This document shows positions 22,280 through 30,934 of a DNA stretch of 64,000 nt, piece by piece; position 1 is the first letter of the stretch; the number at the start of each line of letters is the position of its first letter. The notes under the pieces were generated by a model that was given only the letters and a program-made list of their open reading frames with translations, was not told the origin of the DNA and did not search any database. Both the position numbers and the translations under genes were made by a program. The DNA is taken from contig JAFQLS010000014.1 of NCBI GenBank assembly GCA_017396555.1, positions 1 through 64,000 on the forward strand, read 5' to 3'. The stretch is from Lachnospiraceae bacterium. GTDB taxonomy: Bacteria > Bacillota > Clostridia > Lachnospirales > Lachnospiraceae.

Positions 22280-23676
22280 ATTACACCTTCTCTTGTATCT
22301 TTAAGGATAATTCCTTCCTCAAGAAGCTGATTTCTTATTTCATCAGCTCGTGCAAAGTTTTTCTCCTTCTTTGCTGCTGTTCTTTCCTCAATTAGAGCCT
22401 GAATATGTGCCTCAAATTCTTCATCTACTCCATTGTCAGCATTTCTTAAAGCTGTTAAATCAAGAGAAAGTACGTAATCAAAGCTGTTAATAAGTTCAAG
22501 CTTAGTCTTATCATTTATATCTGCCTTTAATACTTCATACAACATGGTTATTGCCATTGAAGTATTAAGGTCATTATTAAGCGCATCTTCAAATTTTGTT
22601 TTATATGACTCAAACGCTTCTTTATCTACTTCGCCTTCATCCTTTAATTTAGCAACAGCCTTTAATAATTTATCATAAGCAGTTACTATATTATCAAGAA
22701 CTTCATACGAAAATTCAAGCGGTTTACGATAGTGTGACTGCAAGCAAAACATCCTGTATGCCAAAGGATTATATCCCTTTTCTTCAAGCAACGAAACTGT
22801 AAGGAATTCACCCTTAGACTTACTCATTTTGCCTGACTTATCATTTAAATGATGAACATGTAACCAGTAATTACACCATTTATGTCCAAGAAATGCTTCA
22901 CTCTGTGCTATTTCATTTGTATGATGTGGGAAAATATTATCAACACCACCACAATGAATATCCATATATTCTCCAAGATGCTTAATCGAAATACCTGAAC
23001 ACTCAATATGCCAGCCCGGATAGCCTACGCCCCAAGGACTATCCCACTTAAGCTCCTGATTATCAAATTTTGACTTAGTAAACCATAATACGAAATCACT
23101 TTTATTTCTTTTATTTGTATCCTCTTCAACATCATCTCTAACACCAACCAGGAGTTCCTTCTCACTCTGGCTGGAAAATACATAGTAATCATCCAACTTA
23201 GATGTATCAAAATAAACATTTTCTCCTGCAATATATGCAAAGCCTTTGTTAATAAGTGTATCAACCATTTGTATAAAATTATCAATACAATTTGTTGCCG
23301 GCTCTACTACGTCAGGAGTCTTAATGTTTAATTTTGCACAATCAGAGAAAAATGCATCTGTATAGAACTTCGCAATCTCCATAACAGTTTTCTTCTCTCT
23401 TTTTGCACCTTTAAGCATCTTATCTTCACCTGTATCTGCATCCGAAGATAAATGTCCAACGTCAGTAATATTCATAACTCTTTTAACATCATAACCGGCA
23501 TATCTTAACGTCTTTTCTAAAACGTCTTCCATAATATAGCTTCTAAGATTACCAATATGTGCAAAATGGTATACAGTAGGTCCACAGGTATACATACCTA
23601 CTTTGCCATCTTCATTCGGAATAAACTTCTCAACCTTCTTTGTCAATGTATTATAAATACTTATTTTATTCTCCAT
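22264..23676 (-). CDS. cysS: Cysteinyl-tRNA synthetase
   Basis: Class I synthetase with a zinc ion that selects cysteine. The 470-residue protein has MYTCGPTVYHFAHIGNLRSYI near residue 28, combining the first zinc Cys with the HIGH motif (HIGN here). WHIECSGISIKHLGE carries the second Cys, HPHHTNEIAQSEA supplies His/Glu ligands, and KSKGEFLTV is the KMSKS loop in KMSKSKGEF. A DALR domain and a C-terminal helix complete it. It lies two bases from cysE, giving cysE-cysS-mrnC-rlmB-sigH, a conserved Firmicutes order. Confidence 0.97.
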   Translation of the reverse strand: MENKISIYNTLTKKVEKFIPNEDGKVGMYTCGPTVYHFAHIGNLRSYIMEDVLEKTLRYAGYDVKRVMNITDVGHLSSDADTGEDKMLKGAKREKKTVMEIAKFYTDAFFSDCAKLNIKTPDVVEPATNCIDNFIQMVDTLINKGFAYIAGENVYFDTSKLDDYYVFSSQSEKELLVGVRDDVEEDTNKRNKSDFVLWFTKSKFDNQELKWDSPWGVGYPGWHIECSGISIKHLGEYMDIHCGGVDNIFPHHTNEIAQSEAFLGHKWCNYWLHVHHLNDKSGKMSKSKGEFLTVSLLEEKGYNPLAYRMFCLQSHYRKPLEFSYEVLDNIVTAYDKLLKAVAKLKDEGEVDKEAFESYKTKFEDALNNDLNTSMAITMLYEVLKADINDKTKLELINSFDYVLSLDLTALRNADNGVDEEFEAHIQALIEERTAAKKEKNFARADEIRNQLLEEGIILKDTREGVIWERA

Positions 23677-23677
23677 T

Positions 23678-24328
23678 TTATTTTCCTTCCTTTTCCAATT
23701 TGTTTATTTTGTCAGTTAATAATTCTATCTGTTCTCTTAATGACTGAATATCATTTTTAACAGGGTCAGGTAAATGTACCTGATCAAGATCACTATATGG
23801 TACTCTTACATTATCTCGTTTAACTACTCTGCCCGGAACACCCACAACAGTCGAATTCGGCGGAACCTCACTAAGAACCACTGAGCCCGCCCCTATCTTA
23901 GAGTTTTCACCTATTGTAAATGAACCAAGAACCTTCGCTCCAGCACTAATCATAACATTATCACATACGGTAGGATGTCTTTTCCCTTTTTCTTTACCCG
24001 TACCACCAAGTGTTACTCCCTGATATAAGGTTACATTATCTCCAATAATAGCTGTCTCTCCTATTATAACACCATGTCCGTGGTCTATAAATAGCCCTTT
24101 ACCAATTTTAGCTCCAGGGTGAATTTCAATACCTGTTTTTCTTGCAGCTCTCTGAGAAATTCTTCTGGCTCTAAAATAATGACCTTTCTCATACAACCTA
24201 TGTGCTTTTCTATATTTTAAAATTGCCCAAAAGCTTGGATACAAAAATACTTCCAAGCTTGATTTTATCGCAGGATCTCGTTGTTTTATAACATCTATTT
24301 CTTCTTTTACAAAACGAAAAAATTTCAT
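23678..24328 (-). CDS. cysE: Serine O-acetyltransferase
   Basis: Converts L-serine and acetyl-CoA to O-acetylserine, the first committed step of cysteine synthesis. The 216-residue protein has an N-terminal helical part (DPAIKSSLEVFLYPSFWAILKYRKAHRLYE). A left-handed parallel beta helix follows (IHPGAKIGKGLFIDHGHGVIIG), with catalytic His in DHGHG near residue 93, then ETAIIGDNVTLYQGVTLGGTGKEKGKRHPT. The C-terminus ends in a predicted coiled-coil helix. Its position beside cysS couples cysteine supply with charging. Confidence 0.96.
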   Translation of the reverse strand: MKFFRFVKEEIDVIKQRDPAIKSSLEVFLYPSFWAILKYRKAHRLYEKGHYFRARRISQRAARKTGIEIHPGAKIGKGLFIDHGHGVIIGETAIIGDNVTLYQGVTLGGTGKEKGKRHPTVCDNVMISAGAKVLGSFTIGENSKIGAGSVVLSEVPPNSTVVGVPGRVVKRDNVRVPYSDLDQVHLPDPVKNDIQSLREQIELLTDKINKLEKEGK

Positions 24329-24350
24329 TTACAATCCTCCCATATAAACT

Positions 24351-25316
24351 CTACAACATAATAAGATAAATAGTTGCCACACATATCATAATATGTATAA
24401 TTGCAAATCTAAATACTGTCTGCGTATTCGACCAGTCCCACACCTTTCTTACATGGTCATGTATAGGTGTTCTTACGTTTTTCAAAATCTTTATCTTAAA
24501 AAATCTAAGCAAGGATACTTTAACAAGTCCAAGCCCACCATCTACTATAAATATAAGTGCTACTAATAAATATAATAACGGACTTCCTGTTTTTAAAATT
24601 GCAATAGCAATATAAAGCCCCATTGCCCTTGAACCTGCATCACCCATCAAAAGCACACTAGGTGTTGCATTAAACCAAAGATATCCAAGGATACAGATTA
24701 CAAAAATTAAGATTGTATAGCTAAACACATCATTTATAAGAAGCACCTTATCAATCATATATATGGAAATTAATGTTATTATTGCAAGTGTTCCCGATAA
24801 ACCATCCACACCATCAGTACAATTAGTAACGTTTATTGATGCCCACACAAGAATCACAACCAAAACACCAAATATTACCGGATGTATTGTAATCTCATCA
24901 CCGGTCATCGCTATAGTAATAGTATTACTGTTATAATTTAAAAATGTTATTGCGACCATTATAGCTATAACCAAATCAAGCAATCCTTTTTTTAATTCAC
25001 CCCATGGTGCCTTTGCAGCATCATCAAGAAATCCTGTAAGCATTGCAGCTGCAACTAAAATAAGGTATATGGCTATTTCATAATTCATTTTCGCAAACAA
25101 ACAGGTGGCTCCAATGAACACTAATACAAATATAAATCCGGCCCCTCTTGGCTTTCCTGCTGAAAGGGCACCATTATGCGCAAATTCTCTTCCCATATCT
25201 TGAGGCAAATATTTCTTAAACACACCTATACATACACATGTTGTTATAAATGCAAAAAATATACCAAGCATTGCAACAATCTGAATATTACTTCCATTTA
25301 AAAGTTCATTAATCAT
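24351..25316 (-). CDS. MraY-like phosphosugar-transferase paralogue
   Basis: Membrane enzyme of the polyprenyl-phosphate N-acetylhexosamine-1-phosphate transferase family, closest to MraY. I start it at the ATG at 25316 (MINELLNGSNIQI, 321 residues) because GGAGG lies six bases upstream. About ten membrane segments are visible. Catalytic motifs are kept: GFLDDAAK (Asp pair) near residue 97, NCTDGVDGLSG near 170 and LLMGDAGSRAMG near 230. The loop that reads PIHHHFE in MraY is PIHDHVRKVW here, with the middle His replaced by Asp. It is outside any dcw cluster, so it is probably a second copy or variant. Whether it makes lipid I or another lipid-linked sugar is open. Confidence 0.82.
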   Translation of the reverse strand: MINELLNGSNIQIVAMLGIFFAFITTCVCIGVFKKYLPQDMGREFAHNGALSAGKPRGAGFIFVLVFIGATCLFAKMNYEIAIYLILVAAAMLTGFLDDAAKAPWGELKKGLLDLVIAIMVAITFLNYNSNTITIAMTGDEITIHPVIFGVLVVILVWASINVTNCTDGVDGLSGTLAIITLISIYMIDKVLLINDVFSYTILIFVICILGYLWFNATPSVLLMGDAGSRAMGLYIAIAILKTGSPLLYLLVALIFIVDGGLGLVKVSLLRFFKIKILKNVRTPIHDHVRKVWDWSNTQTVFRFAIIHIMICVATIYLIML

Positions 25317-25334
25317 AACAACCTCCATATTTTC

Positions 25335-26093
25335 TTATGTTTCATCATTAATATACACCTTTCGTATATCAAAATTCTCATCAAATTTTTTAACCATTAT
25401 CCATGGAACTGTTTTCTTATGGACAAGATTTACAGACTTAGTGTCATATACACTTTCCCAAACCAAATTATCATTTCCAACAATAGAATATCCTATTATT
25501 TCCTCTTTATCCTTTTGATATACTATATAACCTTTATCAATCCTAAGCTGATTTATTATATCTTTAAAATAATTATCATCATGCACCACATACATCTTAT
25601 ATTTTTTGTGTAATATATTATCACACATAACTTTCATTATTTCCATATCTATACTACCCGGTGCATATATTTTATCTTTTTCTTCTATTTTCCTCATTTC
25701 GTATATCTGTTTGTCATACACCGTTTCAAATCCAAATTTCTTATATATATCAGGATTAGCCGGTGTAAGATAAACAAATGGTTCATTTAACTTTTCCAAA
25801 TCCTCTAAAGCTCTATTTATAAGCATCGACATATAGCCTTTTCCTCTATGAGCTTCATCCGTAGCAACTCCATAAATATAATGCACGTTTACTACTTCAT
25901 CATTACACATAATTTTTTTCTTAACAAGCTGAAGCATTGATAAAATATTTCCATCGTCTATAGCCACCAGAACATCGTTTTCATATATTCTGTCAAAGTA
26001 ATAATCTACAAATTCCGCCGAATCATCAAACACTTTATCATACAGCTCTCTTATTCGATTCTTTTCGTTATTTTCTAAATATCTTACTTCCAT
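25335..26093 (-). CDS. GNAT family N-acetyltransferase
   Basis: The 252-residue cytoplasmic protein has a GNAT core in its first half. IRELYDKVFDDS marks the start, VHYIYGVATDEAHRGKGYMSMLINRALEDL near residue 68 carries the acetyl-CoA-binding RGKGYM motif, and PFVYLTPANPDIYKKFGFE near 105 is the closing strand and motif B. This matches the Eis/YhhY-like group in which a second, degenerate acyl-transferase-like half follows; residues 130-252 lack motif A. The substrate is not predictable. It sits between a phosphatidylglycerol-lysyl-synthetase-type protein and the MraY-like gene. Confidence 0.82.
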   Translation of the reverse strand: MEVRYLENNEKNRIRELYDKVFDDSAEFVDYYFDRIYENDVLVAIDDGNILSMLQLVKKKIMCNDEVVNVHYIYGVATDEAHRGKGYMSMLINRALEDLEKLNEPFVYLTPANPDIYKKFGFETVYDKQIYEMRKIEEKDKIYAPGSIDMEIMKVMCDNILHKKYKMYVVHDDNYFKDIINQLRIDKGYIVYQKDKEEIIGYSIVGNDNLVWESVYDTKSVNLVHKKTVPWIMVKKFDENFDIRKVYINDET

Positions 26094-26097
26094 ACTA

Positions 26098-27003
26098 CTA
26101 TTTCTCTATTATATTATATTTCTTAACTAATTTTATAGGATGATAGGATAGTTTCGCCTTTCTCAAACCTTCCAAACCCATATCATCTTCCCTATTCACA
26201 TATAACGCATCTTCAAATCCCTGTCTTAAAAATTCCATATTTATAAACGGATAAAGACCTCTTATATTGGGATTAGCTTTTTCTACATGAATATATGCCA
26301 TTCGCTCGGTACTACTATAACTTCCTATCGAAAAGGCTTCAAGCTTACCATCTATAAACACTCCACCCATTCGCATTTTCAGCATATGACAATTATCAAG
26401 TATATAGTATATTCCTTCTGCCTCTGCGTCAACCCTATTATACTCATCTTCTATCTGTCGTTCTTTAATCCAATTATCAAGAAATTCTCTTACCTGACCA
26501 TTTTCCATACAACACATAAGTCTGAATTCATATCTTCCTTCATACTCCTTTTTAAATGCATTGACATGATTTTTCTTCTTATGATACTTCTTTCCCGAAA
26601 GATTTCTTAGCTTTTCAGCATCATATATATAATCAAAATAATCTCTGTCCTCTTCTATAATATATTTATCCTCGGAAAGATTTAGTATTTCTATCGCTTC
26701 TTCATCTACAAGATACATATGAAGCTTTACTCCAAGTTCCTCATTAAAATATTTTTGGGTTAATTCAAAACTTTCTCTTAAATCTTCATTCGCTGCAAGT
26801 GGAGTACATGTAAATAATTCATCCTTATTTCTATAAATCCATATTATTCCTTTTTCATATTTTATATATCTGGCATCATAATAATTTTTCCACAAATACG
26901 CATCAAGAATAATATTTTCACATGTCCATGGATTTCTAAGCTTAAAATACTTTTTTATTTCTTCATAATCTTCCGGTATTACCTCATGTAGTTCATACTT
27001 CAT
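26098..27003 (-). CDS. DUF2156 (phosphatidylglycerol lysyltransferase C-terminal-like) protein
   Basis: I start it at the ATG at 27003 (MKYELHEVIPEDYEEIKKYF, 301 residues), where GGAGAG lies seven bases upstream. The pattern RNPWTCENIILDAYLWKNYY near residue 30, GKKYHKKKNHVNAFKKEYEGRYEFR near 135, and IHVEKANPNIRGLYPFINMEFLRQ near 245, followed by NREDDMGLEGLRKAKLSYHP, is typical of the soluble DUF2156 domain, a double GNAT fold. Relatives act in aminoacylation of membrane lipids, but this one has no membrane part. Function unproven; it lies in one operon with a GNAT protein and ispF. Confidence 0.83.
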   Translation of the reverse strand: MKYELHEVIPEDYEEIKKYFKLRNPWTCENIILDAYLWKNYYDARYIKYEKGIIWIYRNKDELFTCTPLAANEDLRESFELTQKYFNEELGVKLHMYLVDEEAIEILNLSEDKYIIEEDRDYFDYIYDAEKLRNLSGKKYHKKKNHVNAFKKEYEGRYEFRLMCCMENGQVREFLDNWIKERQIEDEYNRVDAEAEGIYYILDNCHMLKMRMGGVFIDGKLEAFSIGSYSSTERMAYIHVEKANPNIRGLYPFINMEFLRQGFEDALYVNREDDMGLEGLRKAKLSYHPIKLVKKYNIIEK

Positions 27004-27020
27004 ATTGCAACTCTCCATAT

Positions 27021-27581
27021 CTAGTTATTATTCTTTGTACAACCACTACAAGTGCCACATACAGATTGTTCTGCTAATCTGTCATATACATAATCCTCCA
27101 CCTGATTAAGAAGACATACTGCCTGTGATGAAATGCCCTCTAAAGCTCCGGTAAATCCTAAGCCCTCTTCTGTAGTTGCTTTAATACTTACCTGATTTTC
27201 GCTTATTCCAAGTGCCTGCGCAATATTTTTAACCATCTGTTCTCTATATGGCGAAAGCTTCGGTCTTTGGGCAATAATAGTTGCATCTATATTCCCCACA
27301 ATGTACATATTATCTTCCAATAATTTGCCAACGTGCTTCAATAATTCAATACTTGATATACCTTTATATCTTTCATCCGTATCTGGAAAATGTTTGCCTA
27401 TATCTCCAAGTGCAGCCGCACCAAGCATTGCATCCATAATTGCATGAACCAATACATCTGCATCCGAATGACCTAATAAGCCCTTTTCATATGGTATTTC
27501 CACCCCACCCATAATAAGTTTTCTACCTTCAACTAATTTATGAACATCATATCCTATTCCAACTCTCATTTTTATATCCAT
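27021..27581 (-). CDS. ispF: 2-C-methyl-D-erythritol 2,4-cyclodiphosphate synthase with Cys-rich tail
   Basis: Zinc enzyme of the MEP pathway for isoprenoids, forming the cyclic diphosphate from CDP-ME-2-phosphate. GIGYDVHKL near residue 10 carries the metal Asp and His; [34 protein letters not shown] gives the second His and the loop. [14 protein letters not shown] near 133 closes the active site. The family normally ends near residue 157-160. Here an extra tail of about 25 residues carries three cysteines spaced CGTCSGC, suggesting a metal or redox site. The ribosome site AGGAAGG is close to the first ATG, and M5 is an alternative start. Confidence 0.95.
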   Translation of the reverse strand: MDIKMRVGIGYDVHKLVEGRKLIMGGVEIPYEKGLLGHSDADVLVHAIMDAMLGAAALGDIGKHFPDTDERYKGISSIELLKHVGKLLEDNMYIVGNIDATIIAQRPKLSPYREQMVKNIAQALGISENQVSIKATTEEGLGFTGALEGISSQAVCLLNQVEDYVYDRLAEQSVCGTCSGCTKNNN

Positions 27582-27620
27582 ACCTTCCTAAATAAAATAA
27601 ACAGCTCTTGCCTGTAAAGT

Positions 27621-27652
27621 AAAAAAACCTGCAACATAATGTTACAGGTTCA
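27621..27652 (-). terminator. Terminator after the tRNA-Val/tRNA-Met transcript
   Basis: On the minus strand a hairpin of the form AACCTGTAAC / GTTGCAGGTT (27626-27650) is followed by seven T residues (complement of 27621-27627), directly after tRNA-Met and before ispF. Confidence 0.85.
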
Positions 27653-27653
27653 G

Positions 27654-27727
27654 TAGCGGAAGACGGATTTGAACCGCCGACACCACGGGTATGAACCGTG
27701 TGCTCTAGCCAACTGAGCTATTCCGCC
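27654..27727 (-). tRNA. tRNA-Met (anticodon CAU, elongator-like)
   Basis: On the minus strand the acceptor GGCGGAA pairs with TTCCGCT, the D arm is GCTC-GAGC, the anticodon stem CACGG/CCGTG holds TTCATAC with anticodon CAT, and the T arm contains GGTTCAAATC. The GGCGG start and the GGTTCATACCC loop resemble Bacillus elongator tRNA-Met. A CAU-Ile with modified C is a less likely alternative. Confidence 0.92.
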
Positions 27728-27754
27728 ATAGCTTATGCAATATTTGAATTAAAA

Positions 27755-27827
27755 TGGGACCTACAGGGCTCGAACCTGTGACCCTCTGCTTGTAAGGCAG
27801 ATGCTCTCCCAGCTGAGCTAAGATCCC
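27755..27827 (-). tRNA. tRNA-Val (anticodon UAC)
   Basis: On the minus strand the acceptor GGGATCT is paired with the 3' AGGTCCC, the D arm is GCTC-GAGC, the anticodon stem TCTGC/GCAGA holds CTTACAA with anticodon TAC, and the T arm has GGTTCGAGCC. CCA is not encoded. It is the first tRNA of a two-tRNA transcript. Confidence 0.96.
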
Positions 27828-27846
27828 AAATCAAACTTGCTTAGAT

Positions 27847-27875
27847 AGTATAATATTAATATTTGTTTTTGTCAA
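27847..27875 (-). promoter_or_regulatory. Sigma-A promoter of the tRNA-Val/tRNA-Met transcript
   Basis: On the minus strand consensus TTGACA (complement of 27870-27875), 17 bases and TATACT (complement of 27847-27852) lie about 20 bases upstream of tRNA-Val. Confidence 0.85.
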
Positions 27876-27902
27876 CAACTTTTTTAATATTTTTCTTTTA
27901 AC

Positions 27903-27931
27903 TTGTTATGTGACTTCTTATATGCTATAAT
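27903..27931 (+). promoter_or_regulatory. Sigma-A promoter of the PAP2 phosphatase gene
   Basis: TTGTTA at 27903-27908, 17 bases and consensus TATAAT at 27926-27931 precede the start at 27970, where AGAAAGGATTT forms the ribosome site. Confidence 0.75.
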
Positions 27932-27969
27932 CCCTAGAGTATTTATTTAAAACAGAAAGGATTTTTGCA

Positions 27970-28614
27970 ATGAAGATAAAAGATTTTCTTTGTAAATATA
28001 AACATGCCTGGACTTTACTATATGTTTTCATTTATATGCCATGGTTTGTTTATCTTGAGAAAACCGTTACTGAAAACTACACCGTACTTCATCTTCCGAT
28101 AGATGACAAAATACCATTTTGTGAATATTTTATTATTCCTTACTATCTATGGTTTTTATTTGTACCTGCTGTTATAGTTTATTTATTATTTTATTCCAAA
28201 AAAGAATTTTATGAAGCTTCTGCTTTTTTATTCATAGGAATGACAATATTCTTGATTATATGTACAGTATGGCCAAATGGTGTGAATTTAAGACAGGATA
28301 TTTCTTATCGCAATAATATTTGCGCCGAAATCGTAAAATCATTATATAAAACAGACACAAGTACGAATGTGTTTCCAAGCATGCATGTGTTTAATACCCT
28401 TGCCTGCCTTATCGCAATGTTAAAGAGCAAAGGCCTAAAAGGACGCTATATAATCAAGGCTTCTGCCACAATACTTTCAGTTTTTATTATACTTGCGACT
28501 ATGTTCCTTAAACAGCATTCAATCATTGATGTATTCGGTGGATTTGGTCTTGCTGCCATAATGTATATATTAGTATATGTACCAAATTGGGAAAAGATTT
28601 TTAATAAAGCTTAA
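27970..28614 (+). CDS. PAP2-family membrane phosphatase
   Basis: The 214-residue membrane protein has about six hydrophobic segments. The PAP2 phosphatase motifs are partly present: TNVFPSMHVFNTLA near residue 136 is the PSGH-type motif (PSMH here), and LKQHSIIDVFGGFGLAA near 180 carries the catalytic His and Asp of the last motif. The first motif, KxxxxxxRP, is not evident. The fold suggests dephosphorylation of a lipid phosphate such as undecaprenyl diphosphate or phosphatidate outside the membrane. Monocistronic, with its own promoter and terminator. Confidence 0.82.
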   Translation: MKIKDFLCKYKHAWTLLYVFIYMPWFVYLEKTVTENYTVLHLPIDDKIPFCEYFIIPYYLWFLFVPAVIVYLLFYSKKEFYEASAFLFIGMTIFLIICTVWPNGVNLRQDISYRNNICAEIVKSLYKTDTSTNVFPSMHVFNTLACLIAMLKSKGLKGRYIIKASATILSVFIILATMFLKQHSIIDVFGGFGLAAIMYILVYVPNWEKIFNKA

Positions 28615-28642
28615 CAAAATACATTATTTACGAAACAAAAAT

Positions 28643-28688
28643 AAAGGTTTTACTATACAAGCCCACTTGCGATAGTAAAACCTTTTTT
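28643..28688. terminator. Bidirectional terminator between the PAP2 and glycosyltransferase genes
   Basis: The perfect stem AAGGTTTTACTAT (28644-28656) and its complement (28672-28684) are followed by six T residues on the plus strand; on the minus strand ATTTT follows. The two genes converge here. Confidence 0.9.
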
Positions 28689-28693
28689 CTTTT

Positions 28694-29713
28694 TTAATTA
28701 AACCCAAATATCCTCTGCATTAAATGATATCCCGACTTAGATAAAAATCTTCCAAATCTTCCCGGAAGATTCATCGTAATACCAAAGACAGATGTTCTAA
28801 GCTGTCTGTGAAGCTCAGGATCCGTATCCTTAAGGAACTTCCACAATTCCTTCTTCTTCTGTAAAATTTCCTTATCATCAGACACTATACATATAACTGA
28901 TGCTACACACATCATCATATCAAGATACTGTAATAAAAATTTGTATTTCTGTTTGTTAATATCTTTATTTTTACTAAAGAACTCAATTAAGGTTCTATTA
29001 ATCAATAGCTGCTGGTCAATACGCTTAACCATAGTACTCTCAGTTACTGACTGTCCCTCTCGCCCAATATAATAATGATATAAATCAGCATCAATATACA
29101 TGAGCTTATCTACCTCAATCATAGGCTTAAACAGATAAATATTATCTACATAAAATGTATGCTTTGGTAACTTAACACCACAATCCTTAAGCAACTGTGT
29201 ACGATAAATTACGGAATGCATAAGAACATATTGCCATTTTGAAAACTTAATCTTTGCACTTTCCCAATTAATTATCCTGTTAGTAGGAAGCGCCCCTTTA
29301 TATTTCATAACCTTTTTGTTCTTTCTTCCCACTTTATCATATACATAGTTAGCAAGAAGAAGGTCAAGACCATGATTCTCTTCCACAACCTTTTTCAATA
29401 CCTTAAGTATCTTCTTAAAAGCAGCCTCATCAAGCCAGTCATCACTATCTACAACCTTAAAATACATACCTGTAGCATTTTCAATTCCATGGTTAACAGC
29501 ATCACCATGTCCGCCATTTTCCTTGTGAATAGCTTTAACTATAGTCGGATACTTTGCTGCATATTCATCAGCTATGGCAGCAGTGTTATCACTAGAACCA
29601 TCATTTACAATGATAATTTCCACATCTTCTCCACCGATTAAAGCACTATTGATACATTTTTCCATATAATCCTGTGAATTATAACATGGAATAGCAATTG
29701 TTAATATCTTCAT
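28694..29713 (-). CDS. Glycosyltransferase family 2
   Basis: The 339-residue cytoplasmic enzyme has a GT-A fold. The N-terminus is LTIAIPCYNSQDYMEKCINS, nucleotide binding is in IIIVNDGSSDNTAAIADEYA near residue 35, NGGHGDAVNHGIENATGMYFKVVDSDDWLDE near 80 carries the catalytic DxD-type motif, and the acceptor side contains YHYYIGREGQSVTESTMVKR. It lies 17 bases downstream of a UDP-galactopyranose mutase gene, so it may use UDP-galactofuranose or build the same cell-surface glycan. Donor and acceptor are not predictable from sequence. Confidence 0.88.
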   Translation of the reverse strand: MKILTIAIPCYNSQDYMEKCINSALIGGEDVEIIIVNDGSSDNTAAIADEYAAKYPTIVKAIHKENGGHGDAVNHGIENATGMYFKVVDSDDWLDEAAFKKILKVLKKVVEENHGLDLLLANYVYDKVGRKNKKVMKYKGALPTNRIINWESAKIKFSKWQYVLMHSVIYRTQLLKDCGVKLPKHTFYVDNIYLFKPMIEVDKLMYIDADLYHYYIGREGQSVTESTMVKRIDQQLLINRTLIEFFSKNKDINKQKYKFLLQYLDMMMCVASVICIVSDDKEILQKKKELWKFLKDTDPELHRQLRTSVFGITMNLPGRFGRFLSKSGYHLMQRIFGFN

Positions 29714-29730
29714 AAAATATTCTTCCTTTA

Positions 29731-30876
29731 TTAATTTTCCAATTCTTCAACGAGTTCCATTGATTTAAGCACAATAGCATCTATATTATAATATTTATAT
29801 TCTGCAAGTCTGCCAAGCAGATAAAAATTATTATACTTACTTAAGATATTCAAATATTTATTATATATCGCAAGATTATCTTCATTAATAATTGCATAAT
29901 AAGGAATCTGCCCTTCTTCACCTGTATAGGTCATAGGATATTCCTTCATAATGCTTGTTCCCTTTGCTTCCTGACCTGTAAGCTTCTTATATTCTGTAAT
30001 TCTTGTATAATCCTCAGATACAGTATAATTAACAACTGCTTTTGGCTGAAAACTGTCTTTATCCAAATATTCATTCACAAAATTCAAGGTTCTATATGGA
30101 AGTCTTCCAAATCTGTTATCAAATAATTCATCCAAAGGACCAGTAAAAATAACTCGACCATTAAATAACTCGTTATTATACATAATTCCCTTGTCTGTAA
30201 ATTTTAATACCTCTTTGCAGTCAGTATCTAGCATAATATCAATATTTTCATTATTCAATAACATATTTTCAAATATCTTTGTATACCCATCAAGAGGCAT
30301 TCCCTGATATGTATCCTGAAAATATCTGTTATCATCAGAAATAAGTACAGGTACTCTTCCTGTTACAGCAGGATCAATTTCCTCAGGAGTCTTTCCCCAT
30401 TGCTTCATTGTATATCTTAAGAAAATGTTCTCATACACATAGTCAGCAATTTTTCTTATATCCTCATCATCATTATTTTTAAGTTCAAGGATAGGAACCT
30501 TTTTCCCATATCCATATATATCAACCAATTTCTCTCTAAGCACTTCTGCATCATTTGGAAATGCAATCTTAAGAGTATTTAAATTAAATGGTACAGGAAT
30601 AAAATCCTCATCTACATATGCTACAACTTCATGTGAATAATCATACCACTGTGTAAACTTAGATAAATATTCATACACCTTCTCACTATCTGTATGGAAA
30701 ATATGCGGTCCATACTTGTGAATTAGTATTCCATGTTCATCATTCTCGTCATAGCAGTTACCGCCAATATGCGAACGTTTTTCAATTATCAGAACCTTTT
30801 TTCCATGCCTGTCAGCAAGTATATTCGCAGCCGTTGCACCCGCAAACCCACTACCGACAATTATATAATCATACAT
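29731..30876 (-). CDS. glf: UDP-galactopyranose mutase
   Basis: FAD enzyme that interconverts UDP-galactopyranose and UDP-galactofuranose, supplying galactofuranose for surface polysaccharide. The 381-residue protein has an N-terminal dinucleotide-binding motif IIVGSGFAGATAANILA followed by KKVLIIEKRSHIGGNCYDE. HKYGPHIFHTDSEKVYEYLSKF near residue 55, RYTMKQWGKTPEEI near 162, PVLISDDNRYFQDTYQGMPLDGYTK near 185 and PYYAIINEDNLAIYNKY near 325 are all family landmarks. It is complete. It is transcribed with the glycosyltransferase just downstream. Confidence 0.96.
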   Translation of the reverse strand: MYDYIIVGSGFAGATAANILADRHGKKVLIIEKRSHIGGNCYDENDEHGILIHKYGPHIFHTDSEKVYEYLSKFTQWYDYSHEVVAYVDEDFIPVPFNLNTLKIAFPNDAEVLREKLVDIYGYGKKVPILELKNNDDEDIRKIADYVYENIFLRYTMKQWGKTPEEIDPAVTGRVPVLISDDNRYFQDTYQGMPLDGYTKIFENMLLNNENIDIMLDTDCKEVLKFTDKGIMYNNELFNGRVIFTGPLDELFDNRFGRLPYRTLNFVNEYLDKDSFQPKAVVNYTVSEDYTRITEYKKLTGQEAKGTSIMKEYPMTYTGEEGQIPYYAIINEDNLAIYNKYLNILSKYNNFYLLGRLAEYKYYNIDAIVLKSMELVEELEN

Positions 30877-30934
30877 AAACTATTCCTTCCGTTTGCTCAT
30901 TTAACCTATATTATATATTGATAATGCCAAATAA

